Origin: Ceratotherium simum simum
Taxonomy: Eukaryota; Chordata; Mammalia; Perissodactyla; Rhinocerotidae
Reading direction: 5' to 3'
Length of the DNA stretch: 64,000 nucleotides
Assembly (NCBI RefSeq): GCF_000283155.1
Contig: NW_004454283.1
Coordinates: 296,384-360,383 of the forward strand
Part shown: positions 48,501 through 51,264 of the stretch, piece by piece
How positions within the stretch are numbered: position 1 is the stretch's first letter
Layout of the letters: every line of letters starts with the position of its first letter
The notes under the pieces: model-generated
The model's input: the letters and a program-made list of their open reading frames with translations, nothing else
Database searches by the model: none
Told to the model about the DNA's origin: nothing
Program-made: the position numbers and the translations under genes

Positions 48501-51264
48501 GGTTGAAATGGACTGCCCAGACTCAGAGCGGGATGGCAAGTGTGGAAAAGGCACAGGGTCCCACCTCCAGGGCCCCCTGAAGAAGTGACCCCTTGCTGGT
48601 GGGCTTCCTTGAGGGAACTGCACAAAGTTCCCTCCTGCACCACTGTGTCACGTTCCACCCAGGTCAACACACCCACTGATCCCAACCCGGCCCCTTCGCC
48701 ACTGCCCAACCCAGCCCCAGACACCTGGCCCCCATTCCCACCGAGCTGGGGTGCCCACATACCTGGCCCCTCTTTATTCCCTCCTGAGCCCCATGGCCCT
48801 CTCCTGCCTCCTGCACACCCCGATCTGCACACAGTCCTGTTCACCTCCCTCCACTCTCCTGGCCCCGGCACCTCCCCACCCCATCTACCTGGACTCCTCC
48901 AACACACACACACAAACACACACATACACACACTGAGCCCCATGTCTGTAAGGCAGCAAAGGCTCAGCAGCATTAAGAACACAGATACGGAAGCCAGACA
49001 GCCTGGATTCAAATTCCGCCTCTGTTAGTTCCCAGCTGGGTGATCTTCAGCAAGTTACTTAACCTCTCTGTGCCTCAGTTTCTTCATCTGTAAAACGGGG
49101 ATAAGAACAGAGCCCACCTTAGAGAGTTGTTGTGAAAACCAAGAGAGTTACGCCACATAACACGCTTAGCAGGCATTCCACAAGCGTTACTATCTACCCC
49201 ATAGCCCCCATGCCTGGTCCATGCCAGGTGTTCAGTAAATATGGGTTGAAGGAGTGAATTAAAGTTGGCCTCAAGAACACCAGCGCCCTCCCCAGAGTAC
49301 CTACTGGTTCCCAAACACCTGTGTCCCCTGCCACACACGTCCCACTGGGCACCCAGGCCTGCCCTGTTGCACCAGTGTCCCTGCAGCACAGGCTTCCTGC
49401 CCTACACTCCTGCACGACCCAGCTCGGGGACACAAAAGTCTGGTGCACACACCCCTGTCACTCCCACCTTGCTGCCCCCCCACATCTGCTGGGCCCTGGT
49501 CCACACTTGCATGCCTCCCCCCCAGGCCCGTGCATACATCTGCCAACTCCCAATGGCAGCCCTGAGAGGCTCGCACAGCCCGCCCAGCACACCTTCGGTC
49601 AGACAGTGCACTCACTGCTATGCGCTGCGCCCGGACCTAGGACCCCCACACGCACACCTGGGCTGTGTAGGCACCTCGGTCTCTCTTCAGCGCGCACCTG
49701 GGTACCCATCCGAAGCCCGGACCGCCCCCCACCCCCGCACACTCAGGTATGCACACCTGTAATCCCGCACTCACTTGAGTGCCCGCACGCGCACATCTGG
49801 GCCATATTCACGCCAGTGCCCCCACCTCGGCTGACACCTGTATCCTCGCGAGCACACCTGATCCCCGAATATGCATTTGTGGCCCAGAGTACACAACTGG
49901 ATCCCCACACACGCACATCTGGGTACCGGCACGCTCACACCTGTGACCGGCACGGCGCACAACCCGCCCAGTTATCCGCACGCTCTCCCCCGAGCCCCCT
50001 GTGCTGGTCCCCCGCGCCCGCGCTGCCTGGGTGTACCTGGATGTTCCGCTTGCGCTCGCAGGCTGGCCCGGTGCCCTGCACCACGCTGTCGAGCACAGCC
50101 ACCACGTCGGGTGCGGGTTCAACGAAGCAGGCGGTGCGTGCAGCGCGGATGGCGGCTTGCACGTCGGCGAAGCGGAAGGCGCAGAGAGCCGCCGGGGCCG
50201 CGCGGGCCACCGGGGGTCCCTGGGGCCGCTCGAAGACCGCAAAGAGCAGCTCGCGCGCGGGGAAGACGGACACCAGGCGGCTGTAGAGGTCGCCGCGGCC
50301 CGCGCCGCCCGCGCACTGCAAGCCCAGCTGGATGTAGGACTCGGTGAGCTTCTTGGCGTCGCCGCCGGCGCCGCAGGGCAGGCAGATGCGCGCCAGCAGG
50401 CTCCGCGCCTGGCTCTCCTTGTCGCCCGCGCGCGCCTCGCTGTTGAGCGCCAGGTACGCGTAGGACGGGGCGCCCGGCGGAGGGTCAGGCGGATGCAGGA
50501 AGGCGCGCACGAAGCCCAGCTTGTGCTGCTCCTTGGCACCCTGCTTGATCTTGAGAATGTTGTCGTCGGAGGGGTTGAGGTCGAAGGTGAAGAGCTTGGC
50601 CAAGTCGCCGCGCGCATCCAGGGAGCGGATGGCGATCTCGGGCGTGTTCTCGAAGCGGTGGTCCTCCAGGCTGCGGTTGCGCGGGAAGAAGGCGCTGCCG
50701 TAGCCGGTGTACGTGGCGCCCACGAGCAGGCGGCTGCCCCCCGTGCCGGCGGCCGGCGGCAGCACCAGCCCCACGGTGGACGCGTTCGGGTGGTTGGCCG
50801 CCACGTTCAGCATGCTGGGGAACACAGTGACGGGCTCGGCGGGCGGCGCGGCGGGCGGGAAGCGCACGGCCACGGCCGAGATGTTGCCCCGGCGCCGCAG
50901 CTGGCAGAAGCCCTGGTAGATGGAGCCGCACACGACCACCAGGCCCTGGCCGGGGTCCAGCTGCAGGATCTTGTTGTAGTTGTCGGTGAGGCGCCGCGGG
51001 TGCTCGCACGAGGCCTGCGGCAGCTGCGGGGCGTGACACAGCGGGCTGTCGGCCACCGGGCCCACGGCCGCCTCGACCTCCAGGCTCAGGTTGGCGCCCG
51101 ACAGCTGGTAGAGGCGGTTGACGGCCGCCAGGTACACCGTCCCCGCCGCGCCGTCCAGGGCGAAGTTGTTGGTGGGCGTGGGCGAGGGGAACCGGCGCTG
51201 GATCTCCAGGGCGCCGGCCCGCGCCGCCCCGAGGAGCAGCAGCAGCAGCAGCAGCAGCAGCGGC
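480..51264 (-). CDS. PLXND1: Plexin D1, 36 coding exons (N-terminus in gap)
   Basis: Type I transmembrane semaphorin receptor (SEMA3E and other class 3 ligands) that controls endothelial, axonal and immune-cell guidance by inactivating Rap GTPases. The exons join as 51264-50037, then 35 further exons down to 480, all with GT-AG introns. They encode 1,897 visible residues plus stop; numbering below starts at the first complete visible codon. Layout: end of signal peptide about 1-16, Sema about 17-510, PSI1 about 519-570, PSI2 about 672-715, PSI3 about 819-867, IPT repeats about 868-1172, transmembrane helix about 1243-1266, juxtamembrane helix about 1267-1300, GAP part 1 with twin arginines 1456-1457, Rho-binding domain about 1529-1635, GAP part 2 with Arg1742, and a terminal SEA PDZ ligand. 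The D1 assignment rests on close agreement throughout with human plexin D1 as I remember it, not on a search. About 30 N-terminal residues are hidden by the gap. No frameshift or stop is seen. Confidence 0.97.
853..927 (-). CDS. PLXND1: PLXND1 exon 35
   Basis: A 75-nt, phase 0-0 exon encoding 25 residues ([10 protein letters not shown]... to YRPQ), part of the C-terminal GAP segment. The acceptor follows a long pyrimidine run and TAG; the donor is GTGGGT. Confidence 0.97.
1075..1215 (-). CDS. PLXND1: PLXND1 exon 34
   Basis: A 141-nt, phase 0-0 exon encoding 47 residues ([10 protein letters not shown]... to AHLAEESR), in the second GAP segment. Its donor is the non-canonical GTGCGG, which is weak beside the GTGAGT or GTAAGC sites of most other exons. 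Confidence 0.97.
1216..2314 (-). other. PLXND1: PLXND1 intron 33
   Basis: A 1.1-kb intron. I see no clear repeat or exon in it. Confidence 0.7.
2315..2462 (-). CDS. PLXND1: PLXND1 exon 33, third GAP arginine
   Basis: A 148-nt exon whose first base completes a Ser codon. It contains [18 protein letters not shown]; Arg1742 in LPLRFW matches the conserved third catalytic arginine of plexin GAP domains. It ends ISDLQLGK in phase 0. Confidence 0.97.
2463..3621 (-). other. PLXND1: PLXND1 intron 32
   Basis: A 1.2-kb intron with MIR-like fragments near 3230-3340 and 3385-3520. The rest is GC-rich and unremarkable. Confidence 0.75.
3385..3520 (-). mobile_element. MIR SINE fragment
   Basis: Reverse-oriented MIR core: GAGAGCTTAAGTGACTTACC, AAGGTCACACAGCTAGG and GGGATTGAACCCAGG. 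Confidence 0.85.
3622..3785 (-). CDS. PLXND1: PLXND1 exon 32
   Basis: A 164-nt exon encoding [15 protein letters not shown]... to LHIWKTN plus two bases of a Ser codon. It belongs to the second GAP segment and is highly conserved among plexins. Confidence 0.97.
3896..4007 (+). mobile_element. MIR SINE fragment
   Basis: Forward MIR core: CCGGTCACCTAACCTTTCTG, TCTGTGAAATGGG and CTACCTCACAGGG. Confidence 0.8.
4305..4409 (-). CDS. PLXND1: PLXND1 exon 31
   Basis: A 105-nt, phase 0-0 exon encoding 35 residues ([16 protein letters not shown]... to RLLSTK). It includes a basic Lys/Arg/His-rich stretch between the Rho-binding domain and the second GAP segment. Confidence 0.97.
4674..4708 (-). CDS. 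PLXND1: PLXND1 exon 30 (35-nt small exon)
   Basis: It encodes only [11 protein letters not shown] plus the last two bases of a Val codon. Length 35 is not a multiple of three, so skipping it would shift the frame. Its acceptor abuts a pyrimidine (minus-strand) microsatellite of about 230 bases. Confidence 0.96.
4711..4945. repeat. Purine (GA)-rich tract in intron 29
   Basis: AGAGAGA-type repeats on the plus strand, so CT-rich in the transcript. It includes an exact 18-nt direct repeat (AGAGATCCAGAGAGACAC at 4781-4798 and 4854-4871). It reaches the acceptor of exon 30. Confidence 0.9.
5491..5554 (-). CDS. PLXND1: PLXND1 exon 29
   Basis: A 64-nt exon encoding [21 protein letters not shown] plus the first base of Val. 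It forms the end of the Rho-GTPase-binding fold. Confidence 0.97.
5637..5740 (-). CDS. PLXND1: PLXND1 exon 28
   Basis: A 104-nt exon encoding [16 protein letters not shown]... to LAHYK. It is part of the Rho-GTPase-binding domain, separated from exon 29 by an 82-bp intron. Confidence 0.97.
6616..6772 (-). CDS. PLXND1: PLXND1 exon 27, start of Rho-GTPase-binding domain
   Basis: A 157-nt exon encoding [14 protein letters not shown]... to PRAEDVDL. This is the ubiquitin-like Rho/Rac/Rnd-binding insert typical of plexins, lying between the two GAP segments. Confidence 0.97.
6942..7088 (-). CDS. PLXND1: PLXND1 exon 26
   Basis: A 147-nt, phase 0-0 exon encoding [16 protein letters not shown]... 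to RENIEAKPR, the end of the first GAP segment. Confidence 0.97.
7300..7450 (-). mobile_element. MIR SINE fragment
   Basis: TGAGGCTCAGAGAGGGCAAG, AAGGGTCACCCAGCAGGG and ACTCAAACCCCAG in reverse MIR order. Confidence 0.8.
8165..8270 (-). mobile_element. MIR SINE fragment
   Basis: AAGGCCCAGAGAGGGCAATG and CAGGGTCACACAGCTGG. Confidence 0.8.
8455..8760. mobile_element. L2-like LINE fragment
   Basis: CAGCCTCATCTCTCGTCAGA, GCCCAAAGCCTGGAACACCC and TCCAGGAAGCCAGCTTGAAC. Confidence 0.6.
9151..9349 (-). CDS. PLXND1: PLXND1 exon 25, twin catalytic arginines
   Basis: A 199-nt exon encoding [13 protein letters not shown]... to MYSCLR. It contains [16 protein letters not shown]; the adjacent arginines (1456-1457) are the paired catalytic arginines conserved in plexin GAP domains, so the receptor should be GAP-competent. 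Confidence 0.98.
9678..9808 (-). CDS. PLXND1: PLXND1 exon 24
   Basis: A 131-nt exon encoding [16 protein letters not shown]... to KDFAVRD plus two bases of Arg. It is the start of the first GAP segment. Confidence 0.97.
10061..10165 (-). CDS. PLXND1: PLXND1 exon 23
   Basis: A 105-nt, phase 0-0 exon encoding 35 residues from [14 protein letters not shown] to HPLLGEWK. It is a Ser/Gln-rich linker in the cytoplasmic region and looks less conserved than its neighbours. Confidence 0.96.
10615..10668. repeat. 18-bp tandem repeat, three copies
   Basis: Three perfect head-to-tail copies of AGTCCAGTGGGCAGGAGG in intron 22. Confidence 0.97.
11063..11175 (-). CDS. PLXND1: PLXND1 exon 22
   Basis: A 113-nt exon encoding [15 protein letters not shown]... 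to TRTFFPK, linking the juxtamembrane helix to the GAP domain. Confidence 0.97.
11271..11378 (-). CDS. PLXND1: PLXND1 exon 21, juxtamembrane helix
   Basis: A 108-nt exon encoding [15 protein letters not shown]... to IREEIRK. It holds the cytoplasmic end of the membrane segment, a basic stop-transfer motif (KSRR) and a charged heptad-like helix as in other plexins. Confidence 0.97.
11600..11965. mobile_element. Probable L1-related 3' fragment
   Basis: AT-rich sequence resembling old L1 3' ends (for example CATTTTCAATTCTTTCTACA). The family and orientation are uncertain. Confidence 0.45.
11836..11852. repeat. (TA)n microsatellite
   Basis: A short run of ATATATATATATATATA in intron 20, within L1-derived AT-rich sequence. 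Confidence 0.9.
11980..12655 (-). mobile_element. L1 fragment (ORF2 3' end and following sequence)
   Basis: The minus strand encodes a degraded ORF2 C-terminal peptide with the classic [12 protein letters not shown] motif (within 12399-12602). The sequence to its left matches the usual downstream part of old L1 elements. It is inactive and truncated. Confidence 0.85.
12715..12960. mobile_element. L2-like LINE fragment
   Basis: CAGCTCCCTACTGACCAGAG, GGTTCCAAATGCCTCTGCC and TCTTTGTTCACGCTGTGCC. Confidence 0.55.
13037..13151 (-). CDS. PLXND1: PLXND1 exon 20, transmembrane segment
   Basis: A 115-nt exon encoding [17 protein letters not shown] then the hydrophobic [18 protein letters not shown]. 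This is the single membrane-spanning helix. A sequon (NQT) sits just outside the membrane. Confidence 0.98.
13200..13385 (+). mobile_element. MIR SINE
   Basis: ACTAGCTGTGTGGTCCTGGG, CATAACCTCTCTGAGCCTCA and TGTGAGGGCTAACTGAGATG form a long forward MIR in intron 19. Confidence 0.88.
13785..13862 (+). mobile_element. MIR SINE fragment
   Basis: GGGCCTCAGTTTCCTCAGCT and GTCAAGTGGGG. Confidence 0.7.
14008..14157 (-). CDS. PLXND1: PLXND1 exon 19
   Basis: A 150-nt, phase 0-0 exon encoding [15 protein letters not shown]... to GQLPIT. It is the membrane-proximal extracellular E-set region. Confidence 0.97.
14243..14506 (-). CDS. PLXND1: PLXND1 exon 18
   Basis: A 264-nt, phase 0-0 exon encoding 88 residues from [15 protein letters not shown] to EPLTLVIH. 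It lies in the third IPT region and beyond, with sequons NSS and NAS. Its upstream intron is short and rich in CT repeats in gene orientation. Confidence 0.97.
14575..14685. repeat. GA-rich tract in intron 17
   Basis: GAGACAGAGA-type repeats on the plus strand. In the transcript this is a CU-rich stretch about 70 nt upstream of the exon 18 acceptor, in an intron of only 261 bp. Confidence 0.9.
14768..14858 (-). CDS. PLXND1: PLXND1 exon 17
   Basis: A 91-nt exon encoding [16 protein letters not shown]... to LIGREPT. The GGRTITVAG motif is the core of the third IPT domain. Confidence 0.97.
14938..15105 (-). CDS. PLXND1: PLXND1 exon 16
   Basis: A 168-nt exon encoding [15 protein letters not shown]... 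to SPRRSPV. It spans the end of IPT2 and the start of IPT3. The first base completes a Val codon shared with exon 15, which fixes the exon 15 donor at GTAAGC. Confidence 0.96.
15220..15485. mobile_element. L2-like LINE fragment
   Basis: GCACCTTTGCTCAGGCTCTC, CCAAGAAGCCTTCCCAGAGC and GGGAGTGTCTGCTGTCCCC. Confidence 0.5.
15635..15790 (-). mobile_element. MIR SINE fragment
   Basis: ACTGTGTGCCAGGCATAGAC then GAAGCTGAGGCTCAGACAGG and GGACACAGCCAGTGAGG. Confidence 0.75.
15889..16028 (-). CDS. PLXND1: PLXND1 exon 15
   Basis: A 140-nt exon encoding [17 protein letters not shown]... to EPCTEL plus GT. It is the second IPT domain, with the typical [13 protein letters not shown] strand-turn motif. Confidence 0.96.
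16121..16220 (-). CDS. PLXND1: PLXND1 exon 14
   Basis: A 100-nt exon encoding [16 protein letters not shown]... to EHFSYV, the second half of IPT1, with sequon NAS. Confidence 0.97.
17085..17236 (-). CDS. PLXND1: PLXND1 exon 13
   Basis: A 152-nt exon encoding [18 protein letters not shown]... to DRYTVSE plus GA. It is the first half of IPT1. Donor GTGAGT. Confidence 0.97.
18057..18211 (-). CDS. PLXND1: PLXND1 exon 12, third PSI domain
   Basis: A 155-nt exon encoding [17 protein letters not shown]... to CPAPEIRT. The Cys spacing (C-x5-C-x2-C) and a Trp are typical of the plexin PSI fold. Confidence 0.97.
18425..18530 (-). mobile_element. MIR SINE fragment
   Basis: GACTGAGGCTCAGAGAGGAG, CTCAAGGTCATACAGCCCG and GGGCTTCACACCCAGG. 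Confidence 0.82.
18795..18985 (-). mobile_element. MIR SINE fragment
   Basis: A degraded reverse MIR: CTGTAAGGCTCTGTGTGCGT, GGTGAGGCTCAGATAGGGCA and TTGAAGTTGCACAGCC. Confidence 0.6.
19206..19299 (-). CDS. PLXND1: PLXND1 exon 11
   Basis: A 94-nt exon encoding [15 protein letters not shown]... to SPDPMT plus the first base of Val. It is extracellular, between PSI2 and PSI3. Confidence 0.97.
19505..19594 (-). CDS. PLXND1: PLXND1 exon 10
   Basis: A 90-nt, phase 0-0 exon encoding [18 protein letters not shown]... to RCNQVV, with sequon NES. Confidence 0.97.
19880..20200. mobile_element. L2-like LINE fragment
   Basis: CAAAATCCAGCTCAAATGTC, CCAAAGCCTTCCCAGACCC and TTCGTTCATTCATTCAGCAG. Confidence 0.55.
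20375..20635 (+). mobile_element. MIR SINE, long
   Basis: TGGGTTCGAATCCCACCTCT through CTAAGCCTTGGTCTTCT to GGTGCTCAATAGATGTTTGT; almost full length. Confidence 0.85.
20822..20852. repeat. Alternating purine-pyrimidine run
   Basis: GTGTGCGCGCGCACGCGTGC followed by (AC)n in intron 9. Perfect alternation over about 30 bp favours left-handed DNA in principle. Confidence 0.85.
21625..21740 (+). mobile_element. MIR SINE fragment
   Basis: ATTGGGAGTCCGGGGCTGGG, GGGGCCTCATGTTCCCATC and TGGACAACAGGG. Confidence 0.6.
22113..22217 (-). CDS. PLXND1: PLXND1 exon 9
   Basis: A 105-nt, phase 0-0 exon encoding [16 protein letters not shown]... to NAAFFQ. The acceptor was placed at CTGCAG|AGCCC rather than the internal CCTCAG|GACTG because only the former keeps the expected SPQDCP junction. 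Confidence 0.93.
22380..22510 (-). mobile_element. MIR SINE fragment
   Basis: CCATTTTACAGATGAGCAGA and GAGGTACAGAGAGACAAAAT in reverse MIR order. Confidence 0.75.
23540..23760 (-). mobile_element. MIR SINE fragment
   Basis: CACCCATTTTACAGACTAGG, AAACTGAGGCGCAGAGAAGC and preceding AGCACTTTTCACGGTATTAA. Confidence 0.8.
25184..25490 (+). mobile_element. ERE SINE, long form
   Basis: A tRNA-derived head (A-box-like TGGCTTAGCGG, B-box-like GGTTCGGATCC), a middle module (CATACAGCAACTAGAAGG), a tail module with two TTAGCT...CTTCCTC motifs and an A-run. The target-site duplication CTGGCCCAGGG flanks it. It carries a small GACGCACC duplication in the head. It is diagnostic of perissodactyl genomes. 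Confidence 0.95.
26300..26465 (-). mobile_element. MIR SINE fragment
   Basis: GAGTGCCTACTATGTGCCAG, GGAAACAGGCAGAGAGGTTC and AGGATCACACAGCC. Confidence 0.78.
28000..28135. mobile_element. Probable L1-related fragment
   Basis: Contains CCAACAATAGAAGATTGGCT, a phrase common in old LINE 3' regions. It lies just left of the ERE at 28239. The family is uncertain. Confidence 0.4.
28239..28477 (+). mobile_element. ERE SINE, classical form
   Basis: Starts GGGGACCGGCCCGTGGCG; has the CATGCCACGCTGTGG middle and the GATGTTAGCCCAGGGCC tail, ending in an A-rich run 47 bp from exon 8. AAGGAATGG repeats at both ends as a probable target-site duplication. Confidence 0.93.
28525..28627 (-). CDS. PLXND1: PLXND1 exon 8, second PSI domain
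   Basis: A 103-nt exon encoding [16 protein letters not shown]... to AAPNPT. The CxxC and CFWC spacing identifies the PSI fold. It lies between two ERE SINEs, 47 bp and about 195 bp away. Confidence 0.97.
28822..29069 (-). mobile_element. ERE SINE, classical form
   Basis: Minus-oriented copy: T-run, GAGGAAGATTAGCCCTGAGC at the left and GCCATGGGGCCGGCCC at the right. Similar flanks AGATAGCAGGGCC and AGATAAGCGGGGCC suggest a decayed target-site duplication. Confidence 0.93.
29327..29435 (-). CDS. PLXND1: PLXND1 exon 7
   Basis: A 109-nt exon encoding [17 protein letters not shown]... to VYPHT plus GC of Ala. It ends the segment before PSI2 and starts PSI2 (YDCS), with sequon NFT. Confidence 0.97.
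29594..29771 (-). CDS. PLXND1: PLXND1 exon 6
   Basis: A 178-nt exon encoding [15 protein letters not shown]... to FPPFPPHQ plus the first base of Asp. It is an IPT-like segment between PSI1 and PSI2. Confidence 0.97.
29945..30400. mobile_element. L2 LINE fragment
   Basis: Typical L2 3' text: GGCCTTTGCACTGACAGTTC, CTCTGCCCAGAACACTCTTC, CTCAAATGTCACCTTC and GTGGGTGCTCAGCAATC. Confidence 0.65.
30873..31060 (+). mobile_element. MIR SINE
   Basis: CAAATCCCAGCTCTGCTACT, GACCTTGAAAAAGTCACTTT and CTCTGTGCCTCAGTTTTCCT. Confidence 0.85.
31218..31347 (-). CDS. PLXND1: PLXND1 exon 5
   Basis: A 130-nt exon encoding [16 protein letters not shown]... to DVHQEYP. It completes PSI1, with sequon NSS. Confidence 0.97.
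31432..31532 (-). CDS. PLXND1: PLXND1 exon 4, first PSI domain
   Basis: A 101-nt exon encoding [18 protein letters not shown]... to CALET plus CG of Arg. The CGDC...CGWC pattern is the classic PSI signature. Confidence 0.97.
31779..31910 (-). CDS. PLXND1: PLXND1 exon 3
   Basis: A 132-nt, phase 0-0 exon encoding [16 protein letters not shown]... to LMTSHQ, the last blades of the Sema propeller. Sequon NES. Confidence 0.97.
32225..32410 (+). mobile_element. MIR SINE
   Basis: GTTTGAACTCTGGCTTTGAC, CAAGTTGTTCAAGCC and CTCTCTGAGCCTCAGTGTCC. Confidence 0.8.
32435..32545 (-). mobile_element. MIR SINE fragment
   Basis: GATGAGGAAACTGAGGCCCA followed by GAGAGGCCAAGGGACTTGG. Confidence 0.75.
32825..33205. 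mobile_element. L2-like LINE fragment
   Basis: GGCATTCAAGGCCCTGACGA, ATCCGACCCCAGCTTACC and CAGGGCTTTGCCGGTGCTGT match the usual L2 3' text. Confidence 0.6.
33365..33575 (+). mobile_element. MIR SINE
   Basis: CTGTGTGACTCTGGGGCAGT, CTTGGAGCCTCAGTATCTTC and GACAGTAGGTGCCTAATAAC. Confidence 0.85.
33650..33780 (-). mobile_element. MIR SINE fragment
   Basis: GAGGAAACTGAAGCTCAGAG, GGTCACACAGCTGGGAG and GGATCCGAATCC. Confidence 0.8.
34290..34440 (-). mobile_element. MIR SINE fragment
   Basis: GATAGGGAAACTGAGGCCCA and CAAGGTCAAACAGCCAGC. Confidence 0.8.
34676..34852 (-). CDS. PLXND1: PLXND1 exon 2
   Basis: A 177-nt, phase 0-0 exon encoding [16 protein letters not shown]... to SGRLLK. It is part of the Sema propeller and the first exon after the 15.2-kb intron 1. 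Confidence 0.97.
36015..36200 (-). mobile_element. MIR SINE fragment
   Basis: GTCACAGATGGGGGAACAGA and GGCTCAGAAGGGAAGCGG, with the upstream CACCGCACCAGGCCTGGGC. Confidence 0.65.
36600..37100 (+). mobile_element. MIR SINE split by ERE
   Basis: The left half (CTGGGCAAGTCACGTCAC, CTGAGCCTCGGTTTACTC) ends at 36662. The right half (36961 on; AAGCGCTGGCACAGTGTG, GGTAAATGCCAGG) continues beyond the inserted SINE. Confidence 0.8.
36664..36960 (+). mobile_element. ERE SINE, long form, inserted into a MIR
   Basis: Nearly identical to the copy at 25184 (about a dozen differences). It is flanked by a perfect 12-nt duplication CTATAAAACGGG and splits an older MIR. Confidence 0.95.
37160..37620. mobile_element. 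L2-like LINE fragment
   Basis: CCTCAGGGCCTTTGCCCTTG and CTGTCCCCTCTGCCTGGAGT preceded by CTCTGATGGCCATATTACAC, the usual L2 3' order. Confidence 0.6.
38144..38159 (+). promoter_or_regulatory. Candidate GATA and MEF2 motif pair
   Basis: CTTATC (GATAAG on the other strand) directly followed by CTAAAAATAA, a full match to the MEF2 consensus YTAWWWWTAR. It sits in AT-rich, repeat-poor sequence of intron 1. Motif match only. Confidence 0.35.
38480..39050. mobile_element. L2-like LINE fragment
   Basis: GGCATTCAAGGCCTTCATGG, TCTGGCTCCTGCC and CATGCTGTTCCCTCTGCC. Confidence 0.6.
39955..40110 (+). mobile_element. L1 3' end
   Basis: A tail typical of old L1 3' ends (GTGTACTATCTTTGTAATTT, TTATTCCAAAATAAAAAG) followed by an A-run, in intron 1. 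Confidence 0.7.
42340..42545 (-). mobile_element. MIR SINE fragment
   Basis: AGAAACTGAAGCACAGAGAG, CCCCAGGTCACACAACCAG and CCTCAAACCCAGGC. Confidence 0.8.
43185..43198. promoter_or_regulatory. Candidate RFX X-box
   Basis: GTTTCCATGGCAAT closely matches the palindromic X-box GTTNCCATGGNAAC, inside a CpG-rich patch of intron 1. Motif match only. Confidence 0.4.
43335..43700. mobile_element. L2-like LINE fragment
   Basis: GGGCCTTTGCCCCTGCTGTG, TCCTCTGCCTGGAAGGCC and TCCAGGAAGCCTTCCCTGAC. Confidence 0.6.
44635..44850 (+). mobile_element. MIR SINE
   Basis: CTGGGGCCAGACAGCCAGGC, GCCTCAGTTTCCCCATCTGT and GGCAAAGCATCCC in forward MIR order. Confidence 0.8.
46520..46680 (-). mobile_element. MIR SINE fragment
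   Basis: CTTTCTATGTATCATCTCAT, CCACAACAGTCCTGTGAAG and GGGGAAACTGAGGTGC. Confidence 0.8.
46690..47110. mobile_element. L2-like LINE fragment
   Basis: CATGGCTCCCCATGGCCCCA, CCAGGCCTTTGCCCAGGC and TGTTCCCTCAGCCTGGACCC. Confidence 0.6.
47280..47490 (-). mobile_element. MIR SINE
   Basis: A well-preserved reverse MIR: CTTACTGTGTACCAGG, GGCTCAGAGAGGTTAAATCA and CAAGGTCACACAGCTGGG. Confidence 0.9.
48900..48933. repeat. (CA)n microsatellite
   Basis: An imperfect ACACACAC run with single interruptions in intron 1. Confidence 0.9.
48965..49245 (+). mobile_element. MIR SINE, near full length
   Basis: GCCAGACAGCCTGGATTCAA, CAAGTTACTTAACCTCTCTG, TCTGTAAAACGGGG and GGTGTTCAGTAAATATGGG. Confidence 0.9.
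49290..49970. repeat. Degenerate CACACCTG-type tandem repeat beside exon 1
   Basis: Irregular repeats built on CACACCTG or CACATCTG followed by GTATCCCCGCAC-like sequence, about 20 bp per unit at the right end. It contains seven CACCTG E-boxes, at 49316, 49655, 49695, 49754, 49835, 49855 and 49938. Confidence 0.7.
50037..51264 (-). CDS. PLXND1: PLXND1 exon 1 (5' part in gap), Sema domain
   Basis: The visible 1,228 nt encode 409 residues, starting with Pro, eight CTG-encoded and two CTC-encoded leucines, then [17 protein letters not shown] and ending [11 protein letters not shown] before donor GTACAC. The leucine run is the signal-peptide core; the Sema propeller follows. Sequons NLS, NIS, NAS and NRS are visible. 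An extra Cys (CLPCGAGG at about 50373-50387) is not in human plexin D1 as I recall it. The start codon lies in the gap to the right. It is very CpG-rich. Confidence 0.96.

Larger units (their letters stand above)
34853..50036 (-). other. PLXND1: PLXND1 intron 1 (15.2 kb)
   Basis: The largest intron, and a usual place for enhancers in guidance-receptor genes (inference). It holds one ERE SINE (36664), several MIR and L2 fragments, an L1 3' end (about 39955-40110), CpG-rich patches near 38200, 42000 and 42900-43260, and a degenerate repeat beside exon 1. No coding exon is recognised. Confidence 0.85.

Noticed and set aside
48959..49170. Possible exon in CT- and CAG-rich sequence
   Set aside because: It matches a near full-length MIR SINE (CAAGTTACTTAACCTCTCTG and flanks).
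51241..51264. CAG repeat as a plus-strand polyglutamine or polyserine gene
   Set aside because: The same bases encode the polyleucine of the plexin signal peptide on the minus strand, in frame with 1,897 residues of plexin.
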